Shown here in pieces: positions 51,733 to 59,960 of a stretch of DNA of 64,000 bases; the first letter of the stretch is position 1; each line of letters opens with the position of its first letter. Made by a program: the position numbers and the translations under genes. The stretch is from JALOAT01 sp041685115 (lineage in GTDB: Bacteria > Pseudomonadota > Gammaproteobacteria > Thiohalomonadales > Thiohalomonadaceae), in assembly GCA_041685115.1 (NCBI GenBank), contig JAWLGK010000012.1:38116-102115 (forward strand). The letters are read 5' to 3'. Under the pieces are notes generated by a model that did not search any database, was not told the DNA's origin, and saw nothing but the letters and a program-made list of their open reading frames with translations.

Positions 51733-51749
51733 AGCAAGCCATGTGCCAG
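51733..51749 (-). promoter_or_regulatory. Sigma-54 (RpoN) promoter for the fliL operon
   Basis: On the minus strand CTGGCACATGGCTTGCT fits the -24/-12 consensus TGGCAC-N5-TTGC without mismatch. It ends 31 bases before the fliL ATG. In polar flagellates RpoN with FleQ drives this class of genes; no FleQ gene is in the window. Confidence 0.88.
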
Positions 51750-51899
51750 TTTTCAGGACACCAGGAAACGTCCTGATTTCAATGTGTTGCCTTGCGTCAC
51801 CGGGTGAGCGACAAGGAATTGACCGCCCGGGCCGGCTGGAGGCCACGGCGCGCCGGAAATATGTCATGGCGCGCTTCCGCAAGAAAGAGGCGGTGGACG

Positions 51900-52442
51900 C
51901 TATTTGAACAAGTGTTCGCGGTAATAGCGCAACTCCGCGACCGATTCGCGGATGTCGTCCAGGGCGAGGTGCGCGCCGGTCTTGTTGAAGCCGGTCATGA
52001 TCTCGGGCTTCCAGCGCCGCGCCAGTTCCTTGAGGGTGCTCACATCCAGGTTGCGGTAGTGGAAGTAGGCCTCCAGCTGCGGCATGAGCCGGGCCAGAAA
52101 GCGGCGGTCCTGGCAGATGCTGTTGCCGCACATGGGCGAGGTACGCACCGGGACCCACTGTTCCAGAAAGGCCAGGGTCTGGCGCTCGGCCGCGGCCTCG
52201 TCCACACTGCTCGCGCGCACCCGATCCACCAGCCCCGAGACACTGTGATGACGGCGGTTCCAGTCGTCCATGCCGTTCAACACCTCGTCGCTCTGATGAA
52301 CGGCGAGCACCGGCCCCTCCGCCAGCAGGTTGAGCTGGGAATCGGTCACCAGGGTGGCGATCTCGATGATGCGGTCGTTTTGCGTGTCGAGCCCCGTCAT
52401 TTCCAGGTCGATCCAGATCAGGTTTTCGGAATTCTGGGACAT
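51900..52442 (-). CDS. orn: Oligoribonuclease
   Basis: 180 residues. The DEDD exonuclease residues appear in LIWIDLEMTGLD, MCGNSICQDRRFL, NLDVSTLKELARRW and HLALDDIRESVAELRYYR. It degrades nanoRNA, including the pGpG left from c-di-GMP breakdown. It is divergent from the M48 protease gene. Confidence 0.97.
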   Translation of the reverse strand: MSQNSENLIWIDLEMTGLDTQNDRIIEIATLVTDSQLNLLAEGPVLAVHQSDEVLNGMDDWNRRHHSVSGLVDRVRASSVDEAAAERQTLAFLEQWVPVRTSPMCGNSICQDRRFLARLMPQLEAYFHYRNLDVSTLKELARRWKPEIMTGFNKTGAHLALDDIRESVAELRYYREHLFK

Positions 52443-52575
52443 GCGGGCTTTTTCTCCGTTTTTTCAGCAGCTTGTGCCGGCTATTCTATCAAAGGGCCTC
52501 GTTGCACAGTCTTGTGAGCCGTTCTGACCCTATGAAAACAACCATAACGCCCCCGCGGCGCCCGGGCAGCCAGGA

Positions 52576-53832
52576 ATGAATACCTTCACCCTCGTGTTTC
52601 TCCTCGCCCTTGGCGCAGCCGTGGCGCTCCAGCTCTGGCTCGACCGCCGCCAAGTGCGCCACGTACGCGCCCACCGCACCACGGTGCCGCCCGCCTTTGC
52701 CGACGCCATCTCCCCGGACGCCCATCGCAAGGCCGCCGACTATACGGTCGCCAAGGTGCGCCTGGGCATGGTCGAGCAGATATTCGGTGCCTTGGTGCTG
52801 CTCGGCTGGACCCTGGGCGGCGGCCTCGATCTGCTGGACGGGCTGTGGCGCGGCGCCGGCCTGGGCCCCGTCGCCACCGGCGTGGGCGTGCTGGTGAGCC
52901 TGTTTCTCATCGGCGCCCTCATCGAACTGCCGCTCGCGGCCTGGCGCGTGTTCCGGGTGGAGCAGCGGCACGGCTTCAACCGCAGCACGCCGGGCCTGTT
53001 CCTCAGCGACACCCTCAAGCAGGGCCTGCTCGCGTTGCTATTCGGCGCGCCCCTCGCCGCGGTGGTGCTGTGGCTGATGGGGCACGCGGGCGCGCTGTGG
53101 TGGCTGTACGCCTGGGCGGTGTGGATGGGTTTCACCCTGCTCATGCTGTGGGCCTTCCCCACCTTCATCGCGCCCCTGTTCAACCGCTTCACCCCGCTGG
53201 CGGACGAGGCCCTGGCCGAGCGCATCCGCAGGCTTCTGGAACGCTGCGGCTTCCAGGCCAAGGAGATCTTCGTCATGGACGGCTCCAAGCGTTCGAGCCA
53301 CGGCAACGCCTATTTCACGGGCATCGGCAACCAAAAGCGTATCGTGTTCTTCGACACGCTCATCAACCAGCTCATGCCCGAGGAGATCGAGGCGGTGCTC
53401 GCCCACGAGCTGGGCCACTTCCGCCACCACCACATCCGCAAGCGCTTTTTGGTAATCGGCAGCACCAGCCTCCTGGGACTGGCCCTGCTCGGCTGGCTGA
53501 TGGGCACGCCGTGGTTCTATGCCGGGCTCGGCGTCGGCGCGCCGTCCCTGTGGACGGCGCTCGCGCTATTCCTGTTGGTGGCGCCCGTGTTCAGCCTGTT
53601 CGCCCAGCCGCTGATGGCCGCCTTCATGCGCCGCCACGAATTCCAGGCGGACGATTTCGCCGCCACGCAGACCGGTGCGCGTGACCTCATCCGCGCCCTG
53701 GTGAAGTTGTACCGTGAGAACGCCAGCACCCTCACACCGGACCCGCTCTATTCCGCATTCCACGACTCCCATCCGCCCGCCCCGGTGCGGGTGCAGAACC
53801 TGTCCACCAAGCTCGCAAGGGAAGGCGCATGA
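52576..53832 (+). CDS. M48 family (Ste24/CAAX-type) membrane metalloprotease
   Basis: 418 residues with several membrane helices. The zinc motif is H277-E-L-G-H281 in AHELGHFRHHHIRK, and the later FQADDFAA carries the third ligand Glu/Asp region. SSHGNAYFTGIGNQKRIVFF is the conserved substrate-groove segment. It is likely a quality-control protease of the inner membrane. The stop overlaps the cytochrome gene start by four bases. Confidence 0.93.
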   Translation: MNTFTLVFLLALGAAVALQLWLDRRQVRHVRAHRTTVPPAFADAISPDAHRKAADYTVAKVRLGMVEQIFGALVLLGWTLGGGLDLLDGLWRGAGLGPVATGVGVLVSLFLIGALIELPLAAWRVFRVEQRHGFNRSTPGLFLSDTLKQGLLALLFGAPLAAVVLWLMGHAGALWWLYAWAVWMGFTLLMLWAFPTFIAPLFNRFTPLADEALAERIRRLLERCGFQAKEIFVMDGSKRSSHGNAYFTGIGNQKRIVFFDTLINQLMPEEIEAVLAHELGHFRHHHIRKRFLVIGSTSLLGLALLGWLMGTPWFYAGLGVGAPSLWTALALFLLVAPVFSLFAQPLMAAFMRRHEFQADDFAATQTGARDLIRALVKLYRENASTLTPDPLYSAFHDSHPPAPVRVQNLSTKLAREGA

Positions 53833-54122
53833 AACCACTGACCGTCGCTTCCATACTCTTCCTGGCGTTTCCGGCCGCCGCCGCCGACCTGCGGCATGGC
53901 GAGGCCTTGCACCAGGCCAACTGCATCGCCTGTCACGCCGACCGGGTGGGCGGTGACGGCAGCGCCTTGTACACGCGCGCGGACCGTCGCGTGAAGAGCC
54001 TTTCGGGACTGGAATCCCAGGTGCGCCGGTGTCGCGACAACCTGGGCATCACCTGGTTTGATGAGGACGTCACCGACGTGGCGGCGTTCCTGAACGCGCG
54101 CTATTACCGCTTCGAGGAGTGA
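53829..54122 (+). CDS. Small periplasmic c-type cytochrome without a distal Met
   Basis: 97 residues. A signal peptide (to about PAAAAD) is followed by one haem site, NCIACHADR (C32, C35, H36). There is no methionine after the initiator, so the usual Met axial ligand is absent; His23 and His28 are the only other histidines. It is co-translated with the M48 protease and followed two bases later by phhB. The role is unknown. Confidence 0.88.
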   Translation: MKPLTVASILFLAFPAAAADLRHGEALHQANCIACHADRVGGDGSALYTRADRRVKSLSGLESQVRRCRDNLGITWFDEDVTDVAAFLNARYYRFEE

Positions 54123-54124
54123 AC

Positions 54125-54451
54125 ATGGCGCTCAGCACCCAGCACTGCACACTGGTCAAGGGTACCCCGCCGCTCACCACCGTGGAGGTACACGAACTGC
54201 TGGCCCAGGTGCCGGGCTGGCAGGCCGACGAGGACTGCCGCCGCCTGCACCGCGAGTTCCGGTTCACCAACTTCCACGAGACCATGGCCTTCGTGAATGC
54301 CCTCGCCTTCGTGGCCCACCGCGAAGACCATCACCCGGACCTGGAGGTGGGTTACAACCGCTGCGCGGTCCGCTACAGCACCCACGCCATCGGCGGGCTG
54401 TCGCGCAACGATTTCATCTGCGCCGCACGCATCAATGCGTTGCTCGACTGA
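54125..54451 (+). CDS. phhB: Pterin-4a-carbinolamine dehydratase
   Basis: 108 residues from ATG 54125, with GGAG six bases upstream (GTG 54119 is possible). FTNFHETMAFVNALAFVAHR, EDHHPDLEVGYNRCAVRYST and TRIGGLSRND-like text (here HAIGGLSRNDFI) give the active-site His residues. It recycles tetrahydrobiopterin-type cofactors or acts in Moco-linked roles. No phenylalanine hydroxylase is nearby. Confidence 0.93.
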   Translation: MALSTQHCTLVKGTPPLTTVEVHELLAQVPGWQADEDCRRLHREFRFTNFHETMAFVNALAFVAHREDHHPDLEVGYNRCAVRYSTHAIGGLSRNDFICAARINALLD

Positions 54452-54494
54452 CCCGGCGTTATAATCGCGGCCGATTTTTCCTGAGCCGCGCTGC

Positions 54495-55517
54495 ATGAAC
54501 AAACGCCGCCTCACGCGCCGCCAGGCGTGGCGCGTGAACAAGATCCAGGAGGAGCGCCTACGCCGCGTCGAGCGCAAGGCCGCGGCCCTGGTGTCCGAGG
54601 AGGATGCCGCGGGTCCCGAACGCCTTGGCCGGGTGGTCGCCAATTTCGGCGCCCTGCTCGACATCGAAGACGGGTCCGGCGCGGTGCACCGCTGCGCCTG
54701 TCGCCAGAACCTGGGCCTGCCGGTGGTAGGCGACGAGGTGGTATGGCAGGCCGGGCGCGAGGGGCTCGGCGTGGTCACGGCGCTGCGCCCGCGGCGCAGC
54801 CTGCTGGCGCGACCCGACGCCAGTGGCGAGGCCAAGCCGCTCGCCGCCAACGTGGACCAGATCCTGGTGGTGGCCGCGCCCCTGCCCCGCTACGACACCG
54901 AACTCATCGACAGCTATCTGATCGCCGCCGAGGCCCTCGGCATCCGCCCGGTGATCGTGCTCAACAAGATCGACCTGCTGGATACCGACTCGCGCGCCCG
55001 CCTGGAGGCAGACTTCGCGCCGTACCGGGCCATCGGCTATCGACTGCTGCACGCCAGCACCGTGGAAAGCCACGGGCTTGAGGCCCTGGCTGCCGAACTG
55101 CGCGAGCGCACCAGCGTGTTCGTGGGCCAATCCGGCGTGGGCAAGTCGTCGCTGGTGAAGGCCGTACTGCCGGAGGCAGAGGTGCGGGTGGGCGCGCTCA
55201 GCGAGGCCGAGCACGGCCGTCACACCACCTCGTCCGCACGTCTCTACCGGCTCGCCTGCGGCGGCGCCCTCATCGACTCGCCGGGCGTACGGGCCTTCCG
55301 CCTGTGGGCCATGACCCGCGACCAGCTCGCCCACGGCTTCTCCGAATTCCGTCCCTTCCTCGGCCAATGCCGCTTCCGCGATTGCCGCCACGAAAACGAA
55401 CCGGGCTGCGCCCTGCGCGCGGCCGTGGAAGAAGGCCGCGTGAGCCCGCCACGATTGGCCAACTTCCAGCGCATCGCCCTCGATATCGAGGAACGTCATC
55501 GGCCGGAGTGGCGGTGA
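54495..55517 (+). CDS. rsgA: Ribosome small-subunit GTPase RsgA
   Basis: 340 residues. A basic N-terminus and an OB fold are followed by a circularly permuted GTPase (NKIDLLD is G4, before GQSGVGKSSLVKAV as G1, and DSPGVRAF as G3) and a C-terminal zinc knuckle (CRFRDCRHENEPGCAL). It helps mature the 30S subunit. Proximity to orn is usual in gammaproteobacteria. Confidence 0.97.
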   Translation: MNKRRLTRRQAWRVNKIQEERLRRVERKAAALVSEEDAAGPERLGRVVANFGALLDIEDGSGAVHRCACRQNLGLPVVGDEVVWQAGREGLGVVTALRPRRSLLARPDASGEAKPLAANVDQILVVAAPLPRYDTELIDSYLIAAEALGIRPVIVLNKIDLLDTDSRARLEADFAPYRAIGYRLLHASTVESHGLEALAAELRERTSVFVGQSGVGKSSLVKAVLPEAEVRVGALSEAEHGRHTTSSARLYRLACGGALIDSPGVRAFRLWAMTRDQLAHGFSEFRPFLGQCRFRDCRHENEPGCALRAAVEEGRVSPPRLANFQRIALDIEERHRPEWR

Positions 55518-55533
55518 GCGTCGGTCGGGGGCG

Positions 55534-55723
55534 AAACGCGGAGGGCGCGGAGGCGCGGAGGACGCGGAGATCAAAGAGTGCTCAGGAACGGGGGGCGCAT
55601 CGGTCGGACGCGTGCGTCACGTAGGGCGTTCACAAAAACGCAAGTGCCGGCAGCGGCGAAAAGGCTTTCCTCCGCGTCCTCCGCGTCCTCCGCGTCCTCC
55701 GCGCCTCCGCGCCCTCCGCGTTT
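55534..55723. repeat. Family E inverted-repeat element with perfect 36-bp arms
   Basis: The left arm is 55534-55569 (AAACGCGGAGGGCGCGGAGG...) and the right arm 55688-55723, its exact complement. The right arm has two extra GCGGAGGAC units. The interior begins ATCAAAGAG and CTCAGGAA, which are shared with the copy at 59.96 kb. It lies in the rsgA-receptor convergent gap and might act as a bidirectional terminator. Confidence 0.94.
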
Positions 55724-55752
55724 ACCCGTCCGACTTCCAGATATACCGCGGC

Positions 55753-57897
55753 TCAGAACTCCACGGTGGTGGAGAGCCAGAGCCGGCGACCCGGTTCGTT
55801 GTTGGCGTACACGTTGCCGTACTCGGTGTCGCTGCCCACGGTGTAAGCACGGTAATCGATGAAGTCCTTGTCCAGCAGGTTCTGCACGGTGGCGGCGAAG
55901 CTCACGTTGTCCGAGGCGCGATAGTTGGCGCCCAGATGGAACAGGTTGTAGGCCTTGTAATCCCCTAGGTCGTCATAGCTGGGCGCGCCGCGCACACGTT
56001 CGCGCGCGCGATAGCGCTCGCTGAAGTACTCGGCACTGAGCCAGGCGCCCAGGCGTTCCGTCGCCTGCCAGCGCAGCTTGGCGTTGACCATGTGCTTCGG
56101 CGTGTCGGTGAGCGGATCACCCTTGGTGACGCCGCTCTTTTGCTCGCTCTCGGTGTAGGTGTAGTTGCCCGTCACTGACCAGCGCTCACCCAGCGCGATA
56201 CGCGTGGTGAGTTCGGCGCCATAGGTCACCGCCTCGTCGATGTTGAGGCTTTGAGAGAAGGTACCGGCGAGCGGCCAGTTGCCCCAGTTCACGCAACCCG
56301 GTCGGTTCGGATCGGCCGCATAGGTGCAGTTGAGCAGGTCGGGTCCGCTGGCGATCTTGTCGGAGAACTCGTTGTAGAAGGCCGTCACACCCGCCATGAA
56401 ACCGCGCCGGTTGTCGAAGATGGCGCCGAGCTCCGTGGAGGTGGATTTCTCCGGTTCCAGATCGGGATTGCCAAACAGGGGCACTTTGCCCTGGCCAGTG
56501 AAGCCGACGATCCCGTCGGCCAGCTGATCCAGGCGCGGCGCCTTGTAGCCGCGGCTCACACCGCCCTTCAACACCCAGTTGTCCGAGGCGTTCCACACCA
56601 GGTAGGCGCGCGGGCTGACGTTGCCGCCGAAGGCGTCGTGCTTGTCGTAGCGTGCGCCGAGGGTCAGGGCCAGGTCGTCGCGCAGCATCCACTCGTCTTC
56701 GCCGAACAAGGCCCAGGTGGTCTGCGTGAACTTGGTGGGCGCCACGCCATCGGTCATTTCGGCATCCCACCATTGCCCGCCCACTGTAGCGAGGTGGCTA
56801 TCGCCCACGGGCATGACCAGCTTGGTGTCCAGCACCAGGTTTTCGGTCTCGAGGGTGCGATCGCTTTCGGCCACCCTGTTCGGGGTACCGGGCGGGATGA
56901 GGCGCCCCAGGGTCTCCGTGGCATTGCTCATCAAACTGGTTTCCAGCGTACCGACGGCGAGGCGGCTGGTGTGGCCCACGGCCACTTGGTCACGATTGAA
57001 GCGCAACTCCTCGGCGTAGCCGCCGGCACCCAGGGTTCCCAGTTGGCCTTCGCGGTTGTCGTAGGTCTGGCGGCCTGCTTCCACGTCCAGCCAGAGATCG
57101 TGTTTATCGCTCGGGGTATAGGTCAGCCGGCCGCCCAGGGAGTAGATGTCTCCCTTCACCGGGCTGGGACCGCGCTGATCGACCTCCACCGGGTCGCCGT
57201 TTACGTCGAGGTACTTGAGCCTGGATGCATCACGCTCGAAGACGCGTCCGCGCAATTGCACGCCCAGGCGGTCCTGCACCAGCGGGCCCGAGGTATAGAG
57301 GCTGGCGGCGCGGCTGTCGCCGAAATCGGAATCCTCGTGGACCGTGCCCTCAAGGGTGACGGCACCGTTCCACTGCTTGCTCACCTTGCGGGTGATGATG
57401 TTCACCACGCCGCCCATGGCGTCCGAGCCGTAAAGCGTGGACATGGGGCCGCGCACCACCTCGATGCGCTCGATGGCGGCAATGGGTGGGATGAAGCTGG
57501 TCTGGGTCTCGCCAAAGCCGTTCGGTGTGACCTGACCGGCGGGATTCTGGCGGCGGCCGTCGATGAGGATCAGCGTGTAGTCGCTCGGCATGCCGCGAAT
57601 GCTGATGTTCATGCCGCCGGTCTTGCCCACGCTCGCCTCCACATCGACGCCCTCGATTTCATCCAGGGCCTCGGCGATGCTGCTGACAGCTTTCTGCTGC
57701 AGTTCCTCGCGGGTGATGACGGAAATGCTTGCCGGGGCCTCTTTGACGTCCTGTTCGAAGCCGGAGGCCGTGACCACCTGGGTGCTCAGGCGCGTTGCGT
57801 CGGAAGGTCCTGGTTCAACGGCATGCACCAGGGGTGAGAGGATCGTCGCGACCGCGGTGACGAGCGGCCGGCGCCGGAACAGTGAAGATGGATACAT
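55753..57897 (-). CDS. TonB-dependent outer-membrane receptor, catecholate-siderophore type
   Basis: 714 residues. After a signal peptide comes a TonB-box region (STQVVTASGF), then the plug (APASISVITREELQQKAVSS, IRGMPSDYTLILIDGRRQN, IERIEVVRGPMSTLYGSDAM) and a 22-strand barrel ending in RRLWLSTTVEF. FepA/CirA/BfrD-like. The ligand is probably a ferric catecholate, but haem cannot be excluded because hemP is in the operon. It is the last gene of the hemP-tonB-exbB-exbD operon. Its SD sits in a perfect hairpin. Confidence 0.92.
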   Translation of the reverse strand: MYPSSLFRRRPLVTAVATILSPLVHAVEPGPSDATRLSTQVVTASGFEQDVKEAPASISVITREELQQKAVSSIAEALDEIEGVDVEASVGKTGGMNISIRGMPSDYTLILIDGRRQNPAGQVTPNGFGETQTSFIPPIAAIERIEVVRGPMSTLYGSDAMGGVVNIITRKVSKQWNGAVTLEGTVHEDSDFGDSRAASLYTSGPLVQDRLGVQLRGRVFERDASRLKYLDVNGDPVEVDQRGPSPVKGDIYSLGGRLTYTPSDKHDLWLDVEAGRQTYDNREGQLGTLGAGGYAEELRFNRDQVAVGHTSRLAVGTLETSLMSNATETLGRLIPPGTPNRVAESDRTLETENLVLDTKLVMPVGDSHLATVGGQWWDAEMTDGVAPTKFTQTTWALFGEDEWMLRDDLALTLGARYDKHDAFGGNVSPRAYLVWNASDNWVLKGGVSRGYKAPRLDQLADGIVGFTGQGKVPLFGNPDLEPEKSTSTELGAIFDNRRGFMAGVTAFYNEFSDKIASGPDLLNCTYAADPNRPGCVNWGNWPLAGTFSQSLNIDEAVTYGAELTTRIALGERWSVTGNYTYTESEQKSGVTKGDPLTDTPKHMVNAKLRWQATERLGAWLSAEYFSERYRARERVRGAPSYDDLGDYKAYNLFHLGANYRASDNVSFAATVQNLLDKDFIDYRAYTVGSDTEYGNVYANNEPGRRLWLSTTVEF

Positions 57898-57901
57898 GGG
57901 T

Positions 57902-57946
57902 GTACTCCTGTTGGTCTTGCAGTGAATGGCTGGCTTACAGGAGTAC
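57902..57946 (-). promoter_or_regulatory. SD-sequestering hairpin ahead of the TonB-dependent receptor
   Basis: In the mRNA the arms GTACTCCTGT (57946-57937) and ACAGGAGTAC (57911-57902) are exact complements with a 25-base loop. AGGAG is the Shine-Dalgarno sequence, seven bases before the ATG at 57897. The 5' arm supplies ACTCCT, an anti-SD. This would block ribosome entry when folded. Confidence 0.7.
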
Positions 57947-57984
57947 TGTTGGCTGGCTAAAAATGGGTTAGGAACAGGCGGCGT

Positions 57985-58389
57985 TCACGACCCGGGATCG
58001 GTGACGAGGCCGAGGCGGCTGACCCCTGCGTGGGTCGCAGTGGAAAGTACCCGGGCGATGACCTCGTACGGGGTCGCGGCGTCGGCACGCACCTGAACAA
58101 CGGTATCGCGGGCCAGGGTGCCGAAGCGGGTTTTCAGGACCGCATCCTGCGTGGGTTCGTCGTTCCAGTACAGGCGTCCGTCCCGGTCGATGGCCACAGT
58201 GACGGTCTCCGGGTCCATGGTGTTCGGGCGACTGCTGGCCTTGGGCAGGTCGATCTTCACGGCGTGGGTCAACACCGGCGCAGTGATGATGAAGATCACC
58301 AGCAGCACCAGCATCACGTCCACCAGCGGGATCATGTTGATCTCGGCCACCGGCTCGTCCGCGTGCCTGTCGAAGTGCCCGATGCTCAT
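57985..58389 (-). CDS. exbD: ExbD energy-transducing protein
   Basis: 134 residues. EINMIPLVDVMLVLLVIFII holds the membrane helix with the essential Asp; a periplasmic domain follows. It works with ExbB to energise TonB. It overlaps exbB by four bases. Confidence 0.95.
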   Translation of the reverse strand: MSIGHFDRHADEPVAEINMIPLVDVMLVLLVIFIITAPVLTHAVKIDLPKASSRPNTMDPETVTVAIDRDGRLYWNDEPTQDAVLKTRFGTLARDTVVQVRADAATPYEVIARVLSTATHAGVSRLGLVTDPGS

Positions 58390-59066
58390 GCCGCGGCGCC
58401 CCTGCGCAGGCTGACGCCGGTGGTGAGAAAGGCGTGGATGTCATGGGCAAAGGCGTCCAGTTCCTCGAGCAGCACCCGATTGCGCCGGCTGAAGGCGTTG
58501 AACGCCAGCACCGCCGGGATGGCCACGGCAAGCCCGGCCGCGGTGGCCACCAGGGCCTCGCCGAGAGGGCCCGCCACCTTGTCCATGGAGGCCGCGCCCT
58601 GCGCCGAGATGGTCAGCAGCGCGTGATAGATGCCCCAAACGGTCCCGAACAGACCCACGAACGGCGCGGTGCTGCCGATGGAGGCGAGCACCGCCTGGCC
58701 GGCCTGCAGGCGCGCCCCTTCCCGGTTCAACGCATTGCGCAGGGTGCGCACCAGGAATTCGTCGGTGGTGCAGCTGTCACCGAGACGCGTGTGCTGGCTG
58801 CTCTGGAAGTGGTGGAGCCCCTCGAATACCGCATGGGCGAGGCGCGCCAGCGGCGCAGGCGAGGTCGCCGCGAGTTGCTTCGCCGCCGGCAGGTCCTGCG
58901 CATCCCAGAACCCCGCGGCGAAACGGGCATTGGCACGCCGGACCTGCACGAGACGCAAGGCCTTCAGGAACACGAAATACCAGGTGAGCACGGACATGCC
59001 CACCAGGGCGAGAAACACACCGATCAGGACGAGATCGTCCTGCTGGAATACATACGTCAGGGACAT
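58386..59066 (-). CDS. exbB: ExbB energy-transducing protein (MotA/TolQ/ExbB family)
   Basis: 226 residues with three membrane helices. SIGSTAPFVGLFGTVWGIYH and EALVATAAGLAVAIPAVLAF are the channel helices. It immediately follows tonB. Confidence 0.95.
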   Translation of the reverse strand: MSLTYVFQQDDLVLIGVFLALVGMSVLTWYFVFLKALRLVQVRRANARFAAGFWDAQDLPAAKQLAATSPAPLARLAHAVFEGLHHFQSSQHTRLGDSCTTDEFLVRTLRNALNREGARLQAGQAVLASIGSTAPFVGLFGTVWGIYHALLTISAQGAASMDKVAGPLGEALVATAAGLAVAIPAVLAFNAFSRRNRVLLEELDAFAHDIHAFLTTGVSLRRGAAA

Positions 59067-59711
59067 CTAACCCTCCAATCGGAATTCAACAGGAACCAGG
59101 ACCCACGCCTCCACAGGGGTGTCGCCGCGCAAGGCCGGCGCAAACCGCCAGTGGCGCACGGCCTTCAGGGCCGCCTGGTCCAGCAGGTCCACCCCACTCG
59201 AACGGGCCACGCTCAACTCCGCCGCAGCGCCTTCCGCCGACACCCGCACCCGCAGCTCCACCATGCCCTGTTGCCTCAGCTTGCGCGCCAGGCGGGGGTA
59301 CGCCGGCGGCGTGTTGCGCAGATAGGCGGCATCGAACACCGGCTGGGTGACGGCCGGGGTGGCCTCCTGGGTCTGCGCATCGGCCGTTTCCGTCTCTGCA
59401 TCTGCCTGCTCCTGGGGCTGGGGCATTTCCGGCGTCGGCTCGGGCAGGGACTCCTGGGGTTGGGCGAGCGGCTGTGGGGTTTCCATCACCGGCAGCGGCT
59501 CCATCACGGGCTTGGGCTTTCTCTCCACTGGCTTGGGCGGCGGGGCCACGGCCGCCTTCTGCTCCACCAGGGCGATGCTGATCATCTCCATGGCGACCGT
59601 GGGCAGTTGCTGCTCCGGCTGGACCAGCCAGGCGGCCATCAGCCCGCCGTGCAGCGTCAGGGCAGCACCGGCGGCGAGCAGCGGGATGGAACGGGCACGG
59701 GTGACTGGCAT
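59067..59711 (-). CDS. tonB: TonB energy transducer
   Basis: 214 residues. An N-terminal membrane anchor with His (GAALTLHGGLMAAWLV) is followed by a Pro/Glu-rich spacer (about 52-110) and a C-terminal TonB domain (PPAYPRLARKLRQQGMVELR, WRFAPALRGDTPVEAWVLVP). It links ExbBD to the receptor. It starts two bases after hemP. Confidence 0.95.
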   Translation of the reverse strand: MPVTRARSIPLLAAGAALTLHGGLMAAWLVQPEQQLPTVAMEMISIALVEQKAAVAPPPKPVERKPKPVMEPLPVMETPQPLAQPQESLPEPTPEMPQPQEQADAETETADAQTQEATPAVTQPVFDAAYLRNTPPAYPRLARKLRQQGMVELRVRVSAEGAAAELSVARSSGVDLLDQAALKAVRHWRFAPALRGDTPVEAWVLVPVEFRLEG

Positions 59712-59713
59712 GG

Positions 59714-59860
59714 TTACTTGGTCAGGATCAATTTGCCGTTACGGGTGACGCGCAGCGAATAGGTCTCGCCGCGATGCACGATGGTGAGTTGGCCCCGATT
59801 GCCCAGTAACTGATCGCTGGAAACGCGCTCAGGCAAGAGCGCCTTTACCGGTGTCTGCAT
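59714..59860 (-). CDS. hemP: Haemin uptake protein HemP
   Basis: 48 residues, found by reading the minus strand between tonB and the Fur box. After MQTPVKALLP it reads ERVSSDQLLGNRGQLTIVHR, then GETYSLRVTRNGKLILTK. That is the HemP pattern at full family length. HemP-type proteins are short, Fur-regulated and often head haem or iron uptake operons, and in some bacteria they activate a haem receptor gene. It is the first gene of this operon, with GGAGAG about ten bases before the ATG. Confidence 0.9.
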   Translation of the reverse strand: MQTPVKALLPERVSSDQLLGNRGQLTIVHRGETYSLRVTRNGKLILTK

Positions 59861-59892
59861 CTGGTCGGCTCTCCAAGGTTTCGACGACGCCA

Positions 59893-59921
59893 ATGATAAT
59901 GATTCGCATTTGGTAATTCAA
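59893..59921 (-). promoter_or_regulatory. Sigma-70 promoter overlapped by a Fur box, ahead of hemP
   Basis: Minus strand: -35 TTGAAT (59921-59916), 17-base spacer, -10 TATCAT (59898-59893). The Fur-like site GATAATGATTCGCATTTGG (plus strand 59895-59913) matches the 19-base consensus at 13 positions, with the first nine perfect, and covers the -10 and spacer. Iron-loaded Fur should repress the operon. Confidence 0.82.
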
Positions 59922-59960
59922 GCGGGCAATGACGGGAGCGTCAGGATTGCAGGGGGCGAA

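Noticed and set aside
55534..55723. Simple microsatellite
   Set aside because: Although built of GCGGAGG-like units, the two ends are exact reverse complements with unique interior text shared by a second copy, so it is a structured element and not a plain tandem repeat.
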